Source: Sulfurospirillum arsenophilum NBRC 109478
GTDB lineage: Bacteria; Campylobacterota; Campylobacteria; Campylobacterales; Sulfurospirillaceae
NCBI RefSeq assembly: GCF_000813345.1
Contig: NZ_BBQF01000003.1
Coordinates: 479,742 to 543,741 of the forward strand
Direction of reading: 5' to 3'
Length of the DNA: 64,000 bases
The notes below the pieces were generated by a model that was not told the origin of the DNA, searched no databases, and saw only the letters and a list, made by a program, of their open reading frames with translations. This document shows positions 34,465 to 43,277 of this stretch, one piece after another. Within the stretch, counting starts at the first letter, position 1. Each line of letters starts with the position of its first letter. A program made the position numbers and the translations under genes.

Positions 34465-34475
34465 AACTTAAAGTT
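34465..34475. promoter_or_regulatory. Candidate HxlR operator
   Basis: AACTT-A-AAGTT dyad between the oxidoreductase and HxlR starts, embedded in a longer imperfect palindrome (34461-34480). A TATAAT for the HxlR gene lies at 34522-34527. Confidence 0.35.
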
Positions 34476-34549
34476 TATTATAGAAAAAAAAGTAAGCAAA
34501 GAACAAAAATGGTGATTATGATATAATACAAAAATAAGAGGTGATAACT

Positions 34550-34897
34550 ATGACAACAACAGACGTAAAAGAGTTGCAATGCCCTGTAGCATTGACATTG
34601 GACATCATTAACGACAAAAGTAAAATCTTTATTGTTTACATATTGCTTAGTGGTCAAAAAAGGTTTAAAGACATTTGTGAAGCTTTTTCCCAAGTGACAC
34701 AAAAAACAGTGACGCAAAAGCTCAAAGAGTTAGAAGCGGATCATATCATTGAGCGAACTGTATTTGCTGAAGTGCCTCCACGTGTGGAGTATGCACTCAG
34801 CCCCATGGGTAGAGAGCTTGAAAAAGTCCTTGCTTCTATGCATGCCTTTGGTGAGGTTTATTCTGCAAAGTATGGGTGTACAAGAGTTTGTAAATGA
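34550..34897 (+). CDS. HxlR-family transcriptional regulator
   Basis: 115 residues. HxlR core: CPVALTLDIINDKSKIFIVYILLSGQKRFKDI, TQKTVTQKLKELEADHIIERTVFAEVPPRVEYALSPMGREL. The family binds DNA as a dimer and often senses electrophiles through Cys; here Cys residues lie at the start of the core and at the C-terminus (GCTRVCK). The ATG at 34550 is preferred over a GTG at 34541 on ribosome-binding-site spacing. Confidence 0.88.
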   Translation: MTTTDVKELQCPVALTLDIINDKSKIFIVYILLSGQKRFKDICEAFSQVTQKTVTQKLKELEADHIIERTVFAEVPPRVEYALSPMGRELEKVLASMHAFGEVYSAKYGCTRVCK

Positions 34898-35223
34898 ACA
34901 TGACCAACATTCCTTTTGGCACAACCGATTGGGAGCGTATTGAAAAAGTAGAGCACAAAGGTGAAAGTGGCAGTGCTTTTTGGCGAACGAAACAATGTGG
35001 CAACATTCGTGTGCGCATGGTTGAGTACACCGCAGGCTATAAAGCCGATCATTGGTGCCAAAAAGGGCATATCCTTTTGTGTTTAGAGGGTGAACTTTAC
35101 ACCGAGCTTGAAAACGGTGAAGTGCATTTGCTTAAAGCTGGCATGAGTTATGAAGTAGCGGATGATACGATGGCACACCGCTCTTATACGCCAAGTGGCG
35201 CGAAGCTTTTTATTGTTGATTGA
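34894..35223 (+). CDS. DHCW-motif cupin-fold protein
   Basis: 109 residues. It has ADHWCQKGHILLCLEGEL and LLKAGMSYEVADDTMAHRSYTPSGAKLFIVD, the core of the small cupin family annotated by this motif. Metal ligands would be the His residues of the first motif. It overlaps the HxlR stop by 4 nt and is likely cotranscribed. Function is unknown. Confidence 0.82.
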   Translation: MNMTNIPFGTTDWERIEKVEHKGESGSAFWRTKQCGNIRVRMVEYTAGYKADHWCQKGHILLCLEGELYTELENGEVHLLKAGMSYEVADDTMAHRSYTPSGAKLFIVD

Positions 35224-35225
35224 TC

Positions 35226-35237
35226 TTTACATGTAAA
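35226..35237. repeat. TTTACATGTAAA palindrome after cupin gene
   Basis: Exact copy, 2 nt beyond the stop. Confidence 0.9.
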
Positions 35238-35244
35238 GACACAG

Positions 35245-35266
35245 AGCTTGAGAAGAAGCTTTTTTT
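35245..35266 (+). terminator. Short intrinsic terminator
   Basis: AGCTT, 6-nt loop, AAGCT, then a T run; it follows the cupin gene. Confidence 0.6.
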
Positions 35267-35338
35267 AGAGGCATGATCGAGGCATTAATGGGATGAGAGA
35301 ACCTCTGAATCAGTTTGTTCTCTCCCCATGTGTTTAGC

Positions 35339-35758
35339 TTACTCTTTTTTTTCAATCTCTAATGTTATGAGCTCATTCTCAGTATAAGGAATTGCTGCTT
35401 TTTTACCATCAGGTGAGATGTTAACGTAGGTAATCACCGCACTGGTTACATGTAAACAGCGGTGAGTTCCTTCTACAGAGCGTTCTGCATTGACTTCGAT
35501 TTGTGTGGTGATGGAGCTTTTGCCCACTTTGATGATCTTAGCGTAGCAACTGAGTACATCGCCCACTTTGACTGCTTCACGAAATTCCATAGAATTTACA
35601 GCAACGGTTACGACACGTCCAACATTAAGATCGCGTGTGGCAAGACTTCCTGCAATGTCGATTTGCGACATGATCCATCCACCGAAGATATTGCCAGAAG
35701 GGTTGGTGTCTTTTGGCATAGCGACAATTTTTATGCGCGGTTCACCCATATTGTACAT
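35339..35758 (-). CDS. YciA-type acyl-CoA thioesterase
   Basis: 139 residues, a single hotdog domain with NPSGNIFGGWIMSQIDIAGSLATR, the YciA-like active-site stretch with Asp, then VAVNSMEFREAVKVGD. It hydrolyses acyl-CoAs in the cytoplasm. The ATG at 35758 lies 6 nt after AAAGG and its bases are part of a one-mismatch palindrome copy (35752-35763); a second ATG at 35749 is also possible. Confidence 0.9.
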   Translation of the reverse strand: MYNMGEPRIKIVAMPKDTNPSGNIFGGWIMSQIDIAGSLATRDLNVGRVVTVAVNSMEFREAVKVGDVLSCYAKIIKVGKSSITTQIEVNAERSVEGTHRCLHVTSAVITYVNISPDGKKAAIPYTENELITLEIEKKE

Positions 35759-35789
35759 GTAAAGCCTTTATCATTTTATACGCTTTTTA

Positions 35790-35852
35790 GGCAAAGCCCA
35801 AAAAACTACGTTAGCCACTGGGGCGCTAAAGCTTGCCTCTTTCGAGGCAGAA
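35790..35852 (+). repeat. Interspersed hairpin repeat, copy 3
   Basis: Same family as 1539-1602 and 10708-10769. The hairpin is GCCTC (35835-35839), TTTC, GAGGC (35844-35848), preceded by CTAAAGCTTG and followed by CAGAA. It lies between yciA and the histidine kinase gene. Confidence 0.6.
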
Positions 35853-35897
35853 ACTTTGGCAAAAGTAGCAAAATTTAAGGGTTTATCTTATAACAAA

Positions 35898-37286
35898 TCA
35901 GTTTGAAGGTAATTTAAACGAAAAATCAGATCCTACGCCTAAGCTACTTTGTATCTCTAAAGTAGTGTTGTGCAGTTTGAGGATGTAATTGACAAGGGCT
36001 AGTCCTAAACCCATCGAATTATCCCATGAATGCGAGTTTGAGCGGTAGAATTTTTGGGTCACTTTTTCAATTTCTTCTTCTTTAATTCCCACGCCACTGT
36101 CTTTTACATGTAAAGCTTCATTTTCAAACGTAACGGTGATGGCGTCTTCGGAGTATTTAAGCGCATTGTCGATGAGGTTGGAGATGACGATTTCCATCAT
36201 CGTACGATCTGCTGTAACGCTCATGTTGCTTGGAAGCTTACACGTGATGGTGCGATTTGGGTGCTTTTCACGAAAACCTTGAGCTAGATCTTGGGTCAAT
36301 TTCGCAATATCAAATGTGCTGTTTTGTGTGTTAAAGTCACCATTTTCAAACTTTGTGGTGAGGGCTAATCGGTCGATCATGCCAGAGATTTTTTGAGCAT
36401 TTTGAACGATTTTTCCTAAAAAACGCTCTTTGATTTGCGCATTAGCATTGGGGTCATCCAAAAGCGTTTGCGCATAACCCATAATGGAAGCAATAGGGTT
36501 TTTAAATTCGTGGCTAATGGCAGAGATAACATCGCTTCTTTGTTGGCTAATCAGCTTAATTTTCGCGGTGTACTTGCGTTTTTGTTTCGCGCGTTTTTCC
36601 AATTTTGCTGCTAATTTTTTAAGGTAGTTGGCAATCTCTAAAAACTCTAAACTAAAGTGGGAAGCGAGGCTTATTTTGTAATCTTTATCGGCGATTTGTT
36701 GGAGGTTTTCGATGATTTTATCGATCTCTCGGCGAATTTTTTGGCTTAGCACATACGCGCCATAAAGCCCTATGATGATGCTGAGAAAAAAGACGATGGT
36801 TAATTTGATCCAAAGCTCATAAAAACTGTGCATCACCGTGTCAATATTGGACGCTAAGCGAATAAAAAAGGTTTCATCACCTTGTTTAAAGCGGTGTGCA
36901 ACATACAAGAAATTACTTTTAACCGAATCGGAGTAGCGTATAGAGTGACCAAATTCGCTTTTGTGTGCTTTGATGATCTCTTCTCGATGCGCATGGTTGT
37001 CCATCGCTTCATGTTCTTTATCACTGTCAACGAGTACATTGCCGTTTTGGTCAATGAGTGTAAAACGCATATGGGCGTTTTCTTTTACCATTTTGGCAAA
37101 CTCTTCAAGATTGGTAATTTGCGGAAGTTGGTATTTGATGATCTTGATGTGCGATTCAAGTTCATGCTCATAGCGCTCAATATTGTCATTTTTAATGGTA
37201 AAGTAACTGACAATGCCTGAGAGTATCAAGGTGGATAAAAAAAGCGTTAGTAAAGCTCGTGTAATGTGCTGATGAAGCATTAGCAT
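35898..37286 (-). CDS. PhoR/PhosS-like sensor histidine kinase
   Basis: 462 residues. Two membrane helices (about 12-32 and 160-182) flank a periplasmic domain; a HAMP-like linker leads to HisKA with H259 in SAISHEFKNPIASIMGYAQ and to a HATPase domain with NLIDNALKYS, VKDSGVGI and MGLGLALVNYI. It follows an OmpR-family regulator with a 7-nt overlap and, one gene further, phoU; this order suggests the phosphate sensor, equivalent to PhosS of Campylobacter. That link is from context and from the boxes at phoU, olsF and pstS. Confidence 0.88.
   Translation of the reverse strand: MLMLHQHITRALLTLFLSTLILSGIVSYFTIKNDNIERYEHELESHIKIIKYQLPQITNLEEFAKMVKENAHMRFTLIDQNGNVLVDSDKEHEAMDNHAHREEIIKAHKSEFGHSIRYSDSVKSNFLYVAHRFKQGDETFFIRLASNIDTVMHSFYELWIKLTIVFFLSIIIGLYGAYVLSQKIRREIDKIIENLQQIADKDYKISLASHFSLEFLEIANYLKKLAAKLEKRAKQKRKYTAKIKLISQQRSDVISAISHEFKNPIASIMGYAQTLLDDPNANAQIKERFLGKIVQNAQKISGMIDRLALTTKFENGDFNTQNSTFDIAKLTQDLAQGFREKHPNRTITCKLPSNMSVTADRTMMEIVISNLIDNALKYSEDAITVTFENEALHVKDSGVGIKEEEIEKVTQKFYRSNSHSWDNSMGLGLALVNYILKLHNTTLEIQSSLGVGSDFSFKLPSN
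36103..36114. repeat. TTTACATGTAAA palindrome, in sensor kinase gene
   Basis: Exact copy, read on the minus strand as Leu-His-Val-Lys in the ATPase domain. Confidence 0.9.
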
Positions 37287-37951
37287 AAGCTGTATCCTAC
37301 TCCCCAGATGGACTTGATGTACTCTTTCTCTTTGGTGGGATCTATCTTTTGTTTGAGGCGGTTGATGGCAACATTGACGGTTTTGTCTTGGAAAAACTCA
37401 TCATTTTTCCAGACATGTTCGAGTAAAAATTCACGGCTTAAGACCGCGTTTTTATTTTCGATCATTGTGCGCAGAAGATCAAACTCTAATTTTGTCAGTT
37501 CTACCTCTTTGGCGTTGACGGACAAGCGGTGGGCTTCAAGGTCAAGTGAAAGATCGCGGTAAGAGAGCATACTTTTACTCACAGGCGATGTGCGAGAGAG
37601 AATGGCTTTAATGCGCAGTAAAAGCTCTTTCATATTGTAAGGTTTCGTGACATAGTCATCACAGCCTCTTAAAAACCCCTCTTCAATATGCGTATCGCTG
37701 TCTTTGGCGGTTACAAAAATAACAGCTTGTGTAAACCCTTTTTTACGCAAAGCCTCAACAAATTCACTTCCTTCAATACCTGGTAAATTACGGTCAACGA
37801 TGAGAAGATCGATTGGCTCTTCTTGAAGACACTTTTCGACATTTTTGGTGTTTAAAAACCCCAGTGTCTCATACCCCTCTTTTTGAAGGTGGTACTCTAA
37901 GAGTTCCAGTAGGTCTTCTTCATCTTCAATGATTAAAATAGTCTGTTTCAT
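37280..37951 (-). CDS. OmpR/PhoB-family response regulator
   Basis: 223 residues. Receiver domain with acidic pocket E9-D10, phosphoacceptor D53 (LLIVDRNLPG) and the conserved Lys in VTKPYNMKEL; the C-terminal winged helix has LTKLEFDLLRTMIENKNAVLSREFLLEHVW and TVNVAINRLKQKID. It lies 7 nt after phoU and overlaps the kinase gene. It probably binds the direct-repeat boxes upstream of pstS, olsF and phoU, since OmpR/PhoB proteins bind 11-bp direct repeats. Confidence 0.92.
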   Translation of the reverse strand: MKQTILIIEDEEDLLELLEYHLQKEGYETLGFLNTKNVEKCLQEEPIDLLIVDRNLPGIEGSEFVEALRKKGFTQAVIFVTAKDSDTHIEEGFLRGCDDYVTKPYNMKELLLRIKAILSRTSPVSKSMLSYRDLSLDLEAHRLSVNAKEVELTKLEFDLLRTMIENKNAVLSREFLLEHVWKNDEFFQDKTVNVAINRLKQKIDPTKEKEYIKSIWGVGYSLC

Positions 37952-37958
37952 TTGCGTC

Positions 37959-38627
37959 CTAATAAGTCTTCATCTCTCCGCCAACACGTGAAAAAATCAT
38001 CAGTTGGACGATGTTCACACTGCGATCTGCCATACGCTCTAATTTACGCATGGTACTTAGGATTTGAATAAAATCAGCCGATTGATCAATGGTTTTAGTA
38101 AGGTCACTTAAGATATTTTTTTCCAAGATCGTGTAGAGATCATCGCTTTTACTCTCTTCTACTTTGACTTTACGGTACGTATCTTCAAGCGTCTCTTTAT
38201 CGCCTATATCAATCGTCCCAATTGCCAATTTAACAGCTTGAACCGATGTTCTACAAAGATGAGAAGAGTACTCATGCAACGAAACGAAAGGAACATCACC
38301 TTGAAGATGACCGACCATACGTTTGGAAAAGCTACGGATATTTTCAGCAATTTTGACAAGCTCATTGGTAATTTTGAGATACGCAACCATTTTACGAAGG
38401 TCTTTTGCTTCAGGACCAAAAAGAGCAAGTGTTACAACGATTTCATTGTCAATGGCGTTGGCCTGAGCCTCAATATTTTTAAGCAGTGTACGAGCAGATT
38501 CAAAGCGTGTTACATCTAAACTCTCCATACCACTGAGTGCTTTTTCACTCGCCATGATAATCTCAGATCCGAGCCCCAAAAGCATTTTTTTGATTTCGAT
38601 GAGGCTCTCTTCATATTTTTGAAGCAT
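37959..38627 (-). CDS. phoU: Phosphate signalling protein PhoU
   Basis: 222 residues, two repeats of a three-helix bundle. Acidic metal-binding motifs appear as AIDNEIVVTLALFGPEAKDLRKMVAYLKITNELVKIAENI and EESKSDDLYTILEKNILSDL. PhoU links the Pst transporter to the sensor kinase, restraining the regulon when phosphate is plentiful. It is separated from pstSCAB by about 6.4 kb, unusual compared with E. coli, and has a Pho-type promoter of its own. AAGGAA precedes the ATG. Confidence 0.92.
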   Translation of the reverse strand: MLQKYEESLIEIKKMLLGLGSEIIMASEKALSGMESLDVTRFESARTLLKNIEAQANAIDNEIVVTLALFGPEAKDLRKMVAYLKITNELVKIAENIRSFSKRMVGHLQGDVPFVSLHEYSSHLCRTSVQAVKLAIGTIDIGDKETLEDTYRKVKVEESKSDDLYTILEKNILSDLTKTIDQSADFIQILSTMRKLERMADRSVNIVQLMIFSRVGGEMKTY

Positions 38628-38654
38628 ACGTTTTCCTTACAATATTTTGACATC

Positions 38655-38686
38655 ATTGTAGTTTGAATTCATTACAATATGGTAAC
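38655..38686 (-). promoter_or_regulatory. Candidate Pho box and -10 of phoU
   Basis: On the minus strand, GTTACCA starts at 38686, GTAAT at 38675 (11 nt later) and TACAAT at 38660, exactly 15 nt after the GTAAT start. The same layout is found at olsF and pstS. Confidence 0.7.
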
Positions 38687-38703
38687 ATAAAAATACCCCG
38701 AGC

Positions 38704-38735
38704 GTTACCACATCGTAATCAGCTCCTTTTATAAT
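38704..38735 (+). promoter_or_regulatory. Candidate Pho box and -10 of olsF-like gene
   Basis: GTTACCA at 38704, GTAAT at 38715 and TATAAT at 38730: half-sites 11 nt apart, GTAAT-to--10 distance 15. It forms a mirror image with the phoU box across a 17-nt gap. Confidence 0.72.
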
Positions 38736-38762
38736 CAAGCCAAAATTACCAAGGAGTTTACA

Positions 38763-40481
38763 ATGGTAGATGTGGAAAAAACGTTAAGCCTTAAGTATCC
38801 GAGTATTGTTTATTATCCAAGTATGGTGAGAAATTTCGTTGTTTATCTGCTCAAAAAATTACTGCACCAAGATGAGATCAACGATTTTATGGTTCACGGT
38901 GAGGCGTACCGTGGTTTTGATTTTGTTGAAGCGGTGTTAGAGTATTTCAATTTTGGCTATACGGTTTCCAATAAAGACAAAGCCAATATCCCTTCCTCTG
39001 GGCGTATCATCATCATCGCCAATCACCCTTTGGGTGCGCTTGACGCCCTGGCTCTTATCTCGCTCATCAAAGAGATACGCAGTGATGTTAAAGTACTTGC
39101 CAACGATGTTTTGATGCAGATAGAGCCTCTAAACAATCTTCTCATCCCTATCGATAATCTGACAGGATCAACGGCGAAGGAGTCGATCAAAAAGGTGTAT
39201 GATGCTTTGGAAAATGATGAAGCACTCATCGTCTTTCCCTCAGGTGAAGTCTCCCGCGCCCATCCTACAGGCATCAAAGATGCGAAGTGGAAAAAAGGGT
39301 TTTTAAAATTTGCTCAAAAGAGTAACTCGCCCATTTTACCGGTCTTCATTGATGCTAAAAATTCACCGCTCTTTTACACGCTCTCGATGATTAACAAAAA
39401 GCTTTCTACGTTTTTACTGGCCAGTGAGATGTTCAAAAAACGCTCCAAAGTCATTAGTTTTAAAATCGGTGAGATGATTACCTATAAGACGCTTCAAAAA
39501 AGTGATCTGGGCGATACAACGCTTATCAACCTTTTGAAAAAACATCTCTATAAGATTAGTAAAGGCAAAAAAGGTATCTTTGCGACGCAAACGGCGATTG
39601 CTCATCCTGAGGAGCGCAAAGCGATAAGGGCTGAGCTTAAAAAATCGACGCTTTTGGGGCAGACAAGTGATGGTAAAAAGATCTATCTGTATGAGTACGA
39701 AAGCGGTTCCATTTTGATGAAAGAGATCGGACGTCTGCGAGAATTCACGTTTCGTAAAGTGGAAGAGGGTACGGGTGGAAAACGTGATGTGGATGCGTTT
39801 GATAAGCACTATAAACACATTGTCCTTTGGGATGATGAAGAGCTGGAAGTCGTGGGCGCGTACCGCATTGGTGAGGCCAATTACATCAGTGAATATTTTG
39901 GGGTGGATGGATTTTATTCGCAAACACTTTTTGAATTTACCCCTGAGTTTGAGCCGTACTTGCACAACTCCATCGAGCTAGGACGTAGCTTTGTTCAACC
40001 GCGTTACTGGGGAACGAGGGCGCTGGATTACCTCTGGCAGGGCATTGGGGCATATCTGTTTAATAATCCCCATATCCGCTACATGTACGGACCTGTGAGT
40101 CTCAGTGATGTTTACCCGAAGATTGCTAAAAATCTTATTATCACCTTTTACTCGCTTTATTTCACCTCACCCAAAACACTGGTGAGTGCGCGCAATGGCT
40201 TTTTTATGAGTAGGGTTGAACGTGAAGAAGCGCAGGCATTTTTTAAAGGCAATGACTATAAAGAGGATTTCGCCACTCTCAAAGAGCAACTCTCCCATAT
40301 GGATCTAAGCGTGCCAACACTTTACAAACAGTACACAGAGCTGTGCGAAGAGGGTGGCATCTGCTTTTTAGATTTTAACATCGACAAAGAGTTCGCCAAT
40401 TGTGTGGATAGCTTTATTTTAGTGGATATTACTAAAATCAAAGAGGCAAAAAAAACAAGATACATTAAAGGGGCTGCGTAA
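38763..40481 (+). CDS. olsF: OlsF-like bifunctional acyltransferase (ornithine lipid synthase candidate)
   Basis: 572 residues in two parts. The N-terminal half is a lysophosphatidate-type acyltransferase with NHPLGALD (residues 87-94) and VFPSGEVSR. The C-terminal half is a GNAT/OlsB-like (hemolysin family) N-acyltransferase with YRIGEANYISEYFG, SIELGRSFVQPRYWGTRALDYLWQGIGAYL and MYGPVSLSD. This fusion matches OlsF, known in Serratia and Flavobacterium to make ornithine lipid, a phosphorus-free membrane lipid. It diverges from phoU behind a Pho-type box, which fits phosphate-limited membrane remodelling. Biochemical activity is inferred. Confidence 0.75.
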   Translation: MVDVEKTLSLKYPSIVYYPSMVRNFVVYLLKKLLHQDEINDFMVHGEAYRGFDFVEAVLEYFNFGYTVSNKDKANIPSSGRIIIIANHPLGALDALALISLIKEIRSDVKVLANDVLMQIEPLNNLLIPIDNLTGSTAKESIKKVYDALENDEALIVFPSGEVSRAHPTGIKDAKWKKGFLKFAQKSNSPILPVFIDAKNSPLFYTLSMINKKLSTFLLASEMFKKRSKVISFKIGEMITYKTLQKSDLGDTTLINLLKKHLYKISKGKKGIFATQTAIAHPEERKAIRAELKKSTLLGQTSDGKKIYLYEYESGSILMKEIGRLREFTFRKVEEGTGGKRDVDAFDKHYKHIVLWDDEELEVVGAYRIGEANYISEYFGVDGFYSQTLFEFTPEFEPYLHNSIELGRSFVQPRYWGTRALDYLWQGIGAYLFNNPHIRYMYGPVSLSDVYPKIAKNLIITFYSLYFTSPKTLVSARNGFFMSRVEREEAQAFFKGNDYKEDFATLKEQLSHMDLSVPTLYKQYTELCEEGGICFLDFNIDKEFANCVDSFILVDITKIKEAKKTRYIKGAA

Positions 40482-40491
40482 AAAAGAGCGT

Positions 40492-40539
40492 TACTCTCCA
40501 TTCTTTGCCCAAAGATGACAATAAGCAATGGAGAGTAAA
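40492..40539. terminator. Inverted repeat between convergent olsF and ygiD
   Basis: Arms TTACTCTCCATT (40492-40503) and AATGGAGAGTAA (40528-40539), 24-nt loop. The T run is poor, so this is a tentative terminator. Confidence 0.5.
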
Positions 40540-40551
40540 TTCACCTATATC

Positions 40552-41328
40552 TTATGACGTGTACATAAACCCTTTCATACTTAAAGAGGCATTTTGAAAA
40601 AACGGTGTGAGGGTTTTGAGTGTATCGTTTTCATGTCTCGTCCCTGCAATGTAAAGTAAGGGTAAATAGTGATCGATGGAAGGATGCGCTGTTTTAAAAT
40701 CAGGGCATTGCTCTTCGATTCGAATAAGGCTTTCGATGTCATTACATGTAAAGGCTTTATCAATAAAGCTATCGACATTTTTAGCCCATTCTACAGCAGG
40801 CGCATTGATGTTGTAAAAATCAACAAGCCCTAAATTATGCGTTAGGTTTCCACTTCCAATAATCATAATTCCTTCTTCTCTGAGCACTTGCAGTTGCTCA
40901 CCTATCTTTACATGTAAAGAGAGTGGAAGGTTCTTATTAATGCTCAGTTGGATAACAGGAATGCTAGCTTTTGGAAAGAGGTACAAAAGAGGCATCCACG
41001 CACCATGGTCTAAGCCCCGTTCCACCAAGGGCGCATCCAAAAGTGTTGCTATGCGCTTGGAAAGCGTATTGTTGCTAGGTGATTTATAGCTGAGTTCGTA
41101 CAATGCTGGAGGGAAACCGTAAAAATCATACAACGTTTCGTACGCAATGCCTGAGCTCATGCTCACAGCGGTTTGGTTGGTGTACCAGTGTGCTGAGATG
41201 ACAAGAATGGCTTTAGGTGTTGGAAGCTCTTTGGAGAGCGCTTCCAATGCTTCTGTGAAACTGTTTTCCAAGATCAAGTTCATGGGAGAGCCATGCCCTA
41301 TAAAAAGGCTTGGCATGCGTTGGCTCAT
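40552..41328 (-). CDS. ygiD: Extradiol ring-cleavage dioxygenase, DODA/YgiD family
   Basis: 258 residues of the class III extradiol (LigB) fold. Readable metal-site segments are FIGHGSPMN, VISAHWYTN, LDHGAWMPLLYLFP and GSGNLTHNLG. E. coli YgiD is a zinc-dependent 4,5-DOPA dioxygenase; the natural substrate is unclear. It contains both an exact (40907) and a near (40741) copy of the palindrome, read LHVK and FTCN-like respectively. Confidence 0.88.
   Translation of the reverse strand: MSQRMPSLFIGHGSPMNLILENSFTEALEALSKELPTPKAILVISAHWYTNQTAVSMSSGIAYETLYDFYGFPPALYELSYKSPSNNTLSKRIATLLDAPLVERGLDHGAWMPLLYLFPKASIPVIQLSINKNLPLSLHVKIGEQLQVLREEGIMIIGSGNLTHNLGLVDFYNINAPAVEWAKNVDSFIDKAFTCNDIESLIRIEEQCPDFKTAHPSIDHYLPLLYIAGTRHENDTLKTLTPFFQNASLSMKGFMYTS
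40907..40918. repeat. TTTACATGTAAA palindrome, in ygiD
   Basis: Exact copy, read on the minus strand as Leu-His-Val-Lys. Confidence 0.9.
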
Positions 41329-41379
41329 AAGAACTCCTTAGAGCAATAAAATTTAAGAGGGTATTTTAGCATAAAAGAG

Positions 41380-41405
41380 TCAATGCCTCATGTTTGAGGC
41401 ATTGA
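41380..41405 (-). terminator. Terminator of chemoreceptor 1
   Basis: TCAATGCCTCA and TGAGGCATTGA with a 4-nt loop, followed on the minus strand by CTCTTTTA. Confidence 0.75.
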
Positions 41406-41408
41406 TGG

Positions 41409-43010
41409 TTAGAGCGTTTTAAAAATTGAAAGCGAGTGATTAAGATTTGAAGAGAGTTTAGAGAGATGCTCTGCAGCTGAAGCGATCTCTTGCACACTGC
41501 GTGCATTCGTTGAAGAGAGTTGAAAAATGGTGTCGATACGCTCTCTCATAACAACTGCTTGATGACTTCCTTCTTGTGCATCTTTCGCTGCTGATTTAGC
41601 TATGGATGCTGTTTCTTTCATATTGTCAACGGTTTGTAGCATTAAACCTTGGGTGGTATCAGCTCTGTGACCCAATGCTTGTAAATCATGGGCACTTTTT
41701 TTCATAATCTCTGAAGCCGTCGCAACCGATTGGGTGATGACAGCAACGGTAGCGTTACTCTCCACAAGGCTTTTTTGGGTACGTTCAGCGAGTTTTCGTA
41801 CTTCATCGGCAACGACGGCGAATCCTCGTCCATGTTCACCCGCGCGTGCCGCTTCAATGGCAGCGTTAAGTGCTAAAAGATTGGTTTGTTCTGCAATATC
41901 ACTGATGACCGATAAGACTTGTTGGACTTGTGCCACCTCTTGGTCGAGATGCTCAAGGCGAGAAGAGAGGTCTGTTTGATTGATAACGATACCTTGTAAG
42001 TCAGAAGAGACGGAGAGTACTTCTTTTGATGCGGTATTGAGCTCGTTGGAGACACTTTGCATAACATTACCCGCTTGAGTTGCTGTGTCTTCACTGTTAT
42101 GTAAGATGGTTGTTACGCTATGTGTTGTTTTAACCGCTTCATCCACTTCATGCGCTGTTTCTTCGGTACGTTTGCCAATTTCCATAGAAGTGGAAGAGAG
42201 CTCTTCTGCAACGGCTGCATTTTCCATAGCGGTACGTTTTGCATCGTCAATGGCGGTGCGAAGCTGAGCAAGCAAGGCATTGACTGTTTGCATTACAGCT
42301 GAGATTTCATCATTTCCCTCGGTTGCAATGGAGTGTGTTAAATCTTTTGTAGAGCCTATATATTCACACTCTTTGGTTGCAAGTTGTAAGGATTTTTTAA
42401 TATGAGAAGCAACATACCAGAAAAAGAGATTGGTAACAACTAAAACAACTAATGAGAGAAGAATACCAAGTTGACGTGCATGTGCTAAAGAGGCTTTTGC
42501 TTCTTCTTCGATCGCTTTAGAGAGCTCATCGCCTTTTTTAGCGATAATGATAAAACCATCTCGACCTTTATTGGTAAGTTCCGTAAATTTTTTACCATCA
42601 TTGGTGGCTAAAAACTCTGGAGTATCGGTTGCTTTTTTGTATTTGGTAAGAAGTTCAAAACGAGGAAGTGTCGATTCGGCAAAGGCATCAACGCCTGTTT
42701 TAATCTCTTTAAAAAGAGCATTTTCCCGTTCGGTGCTTAATAAAGGTTGCAATTCAATTAGATGTTTTGCAAGGGTTCTTTCTGCTTCGATGGATTTTTC
42801 CATGAACATTGGTACAAATGTAATTTGATAACCGCGTGAGTGCATTAAAAGTTCAGCCGTATCGCGCGTAATTTTTTCAATCACTTGAACTTTTTTGACG
42901 GCAAGTTCAGCATTTGAAGTATTGGCGATGAGCAAATATCCCAAACAAAGTATTCCTATAAGTATGATGATAAAGAGTGCAATAAGTTTTGCACGAATTG
43001 TCTGTAACAT
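41409..43010 (-). CDS. Methyl-accepting chemotaxis protein, paralogue 1
   Basis: 533 residues. Helix 1 (residues 9-29), a periplasmic helical-bundle sensor, helix 2 (about 186-205), a short HAMP-like region and a cytoplasmic signalling domain with the hairpin tip [53 protein letters not shown]. It detects a ligand and signals through CheW/CheA. It is the same length as, and almost identical in the tip to, the next chemoreceptor gene. Both sit next to pstS. Confidence 0.93.
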   Translation of the reverse strand: MLQTIRAKLIALFIIILIGILCLGYLLIANTSNAELAVKKVQVIEKITRDTAELLMHSRGYQITFVPMFMEKSIEAERTLAKHLIELQPLLSTERENALFKEIKTGVDAFAESTLPRFELLTKYKKATDTPEFLATNDGKKFTELTNKGRDGFIIIAKKGDELSKAIEEEAKASLAHARQLGILLSLVVLVVTNLFFWYVASHIKKSLQLATKECEYIGSTKDLTHSIATEGNDEISAVMQTVNALLAQLRTAIDDAKRTAMENAAVAEELSSTSMEIGKRTEETAHEVDEAVKTTHSVTTILHNSEDTATQAGNVMQSVSNELNTASKEVLSVSSDLQGIVINQTDLSSRLEHLDQEVAQVQQVLSVISDIAEQTNLLALNAAIEAARAGEHGRGFAVVADEVRKLAERTQKSLVESNATVAVITQSVATASEIMKKSAHDLQALGHRADTTQGLMLQTVDNMKETASIAKSAAKDAQEGSHQAVVMRERIDTIFQLSSTNARSVQEIASAAEHLSKLSSNLNHSLSIFKTL

Positions 43011-43225
43011 AAAATACCCCTTAAGTTTTAAATTTAGTATGTAAAATTATTTATACGTTATTGTAACATAAAGAGTTTCGATACTTCGTGAGATTTACTG
43101 TGAGATTTGTGTTTCTTTTAGAGGTTGATATAAGGTTACATGTACCGTAAGTAGAAGGTTTTTGTTGATATGTCGTTTGATAATGGAAAAACTGGTCTTG
43201 GGAAAGAGATCAAAAAGAGGTCTGT

Positions 43226-43258
43226 ATACTCCAAGCCCCAGAAAGAGGCTTGGAGTAT
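43226..43258 (-). terminator. Terminator of chemoreceptor 2
   Basis: ATACTCCAAGCC (43226-43237) and GGCTTGGAGTAT (43247-43258), 9-nt loop; on the minus strand a CTCTTTTTG stretch follows 6 nt later. Confidence 0.65.
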
Positions 43259-43277
43259 GTTTTGAGTTTATTGTTCT

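Noticed and set aside
43036..43067. GTTAC, a GTATA 11 nt later and CATACT upstream of chemoreceptor 1, resembling the Pho box layout
   Set aside because: The second half-site matches GTAAT poorly and the -10 is weak; counted as chance unless phosphate regulation is shown.
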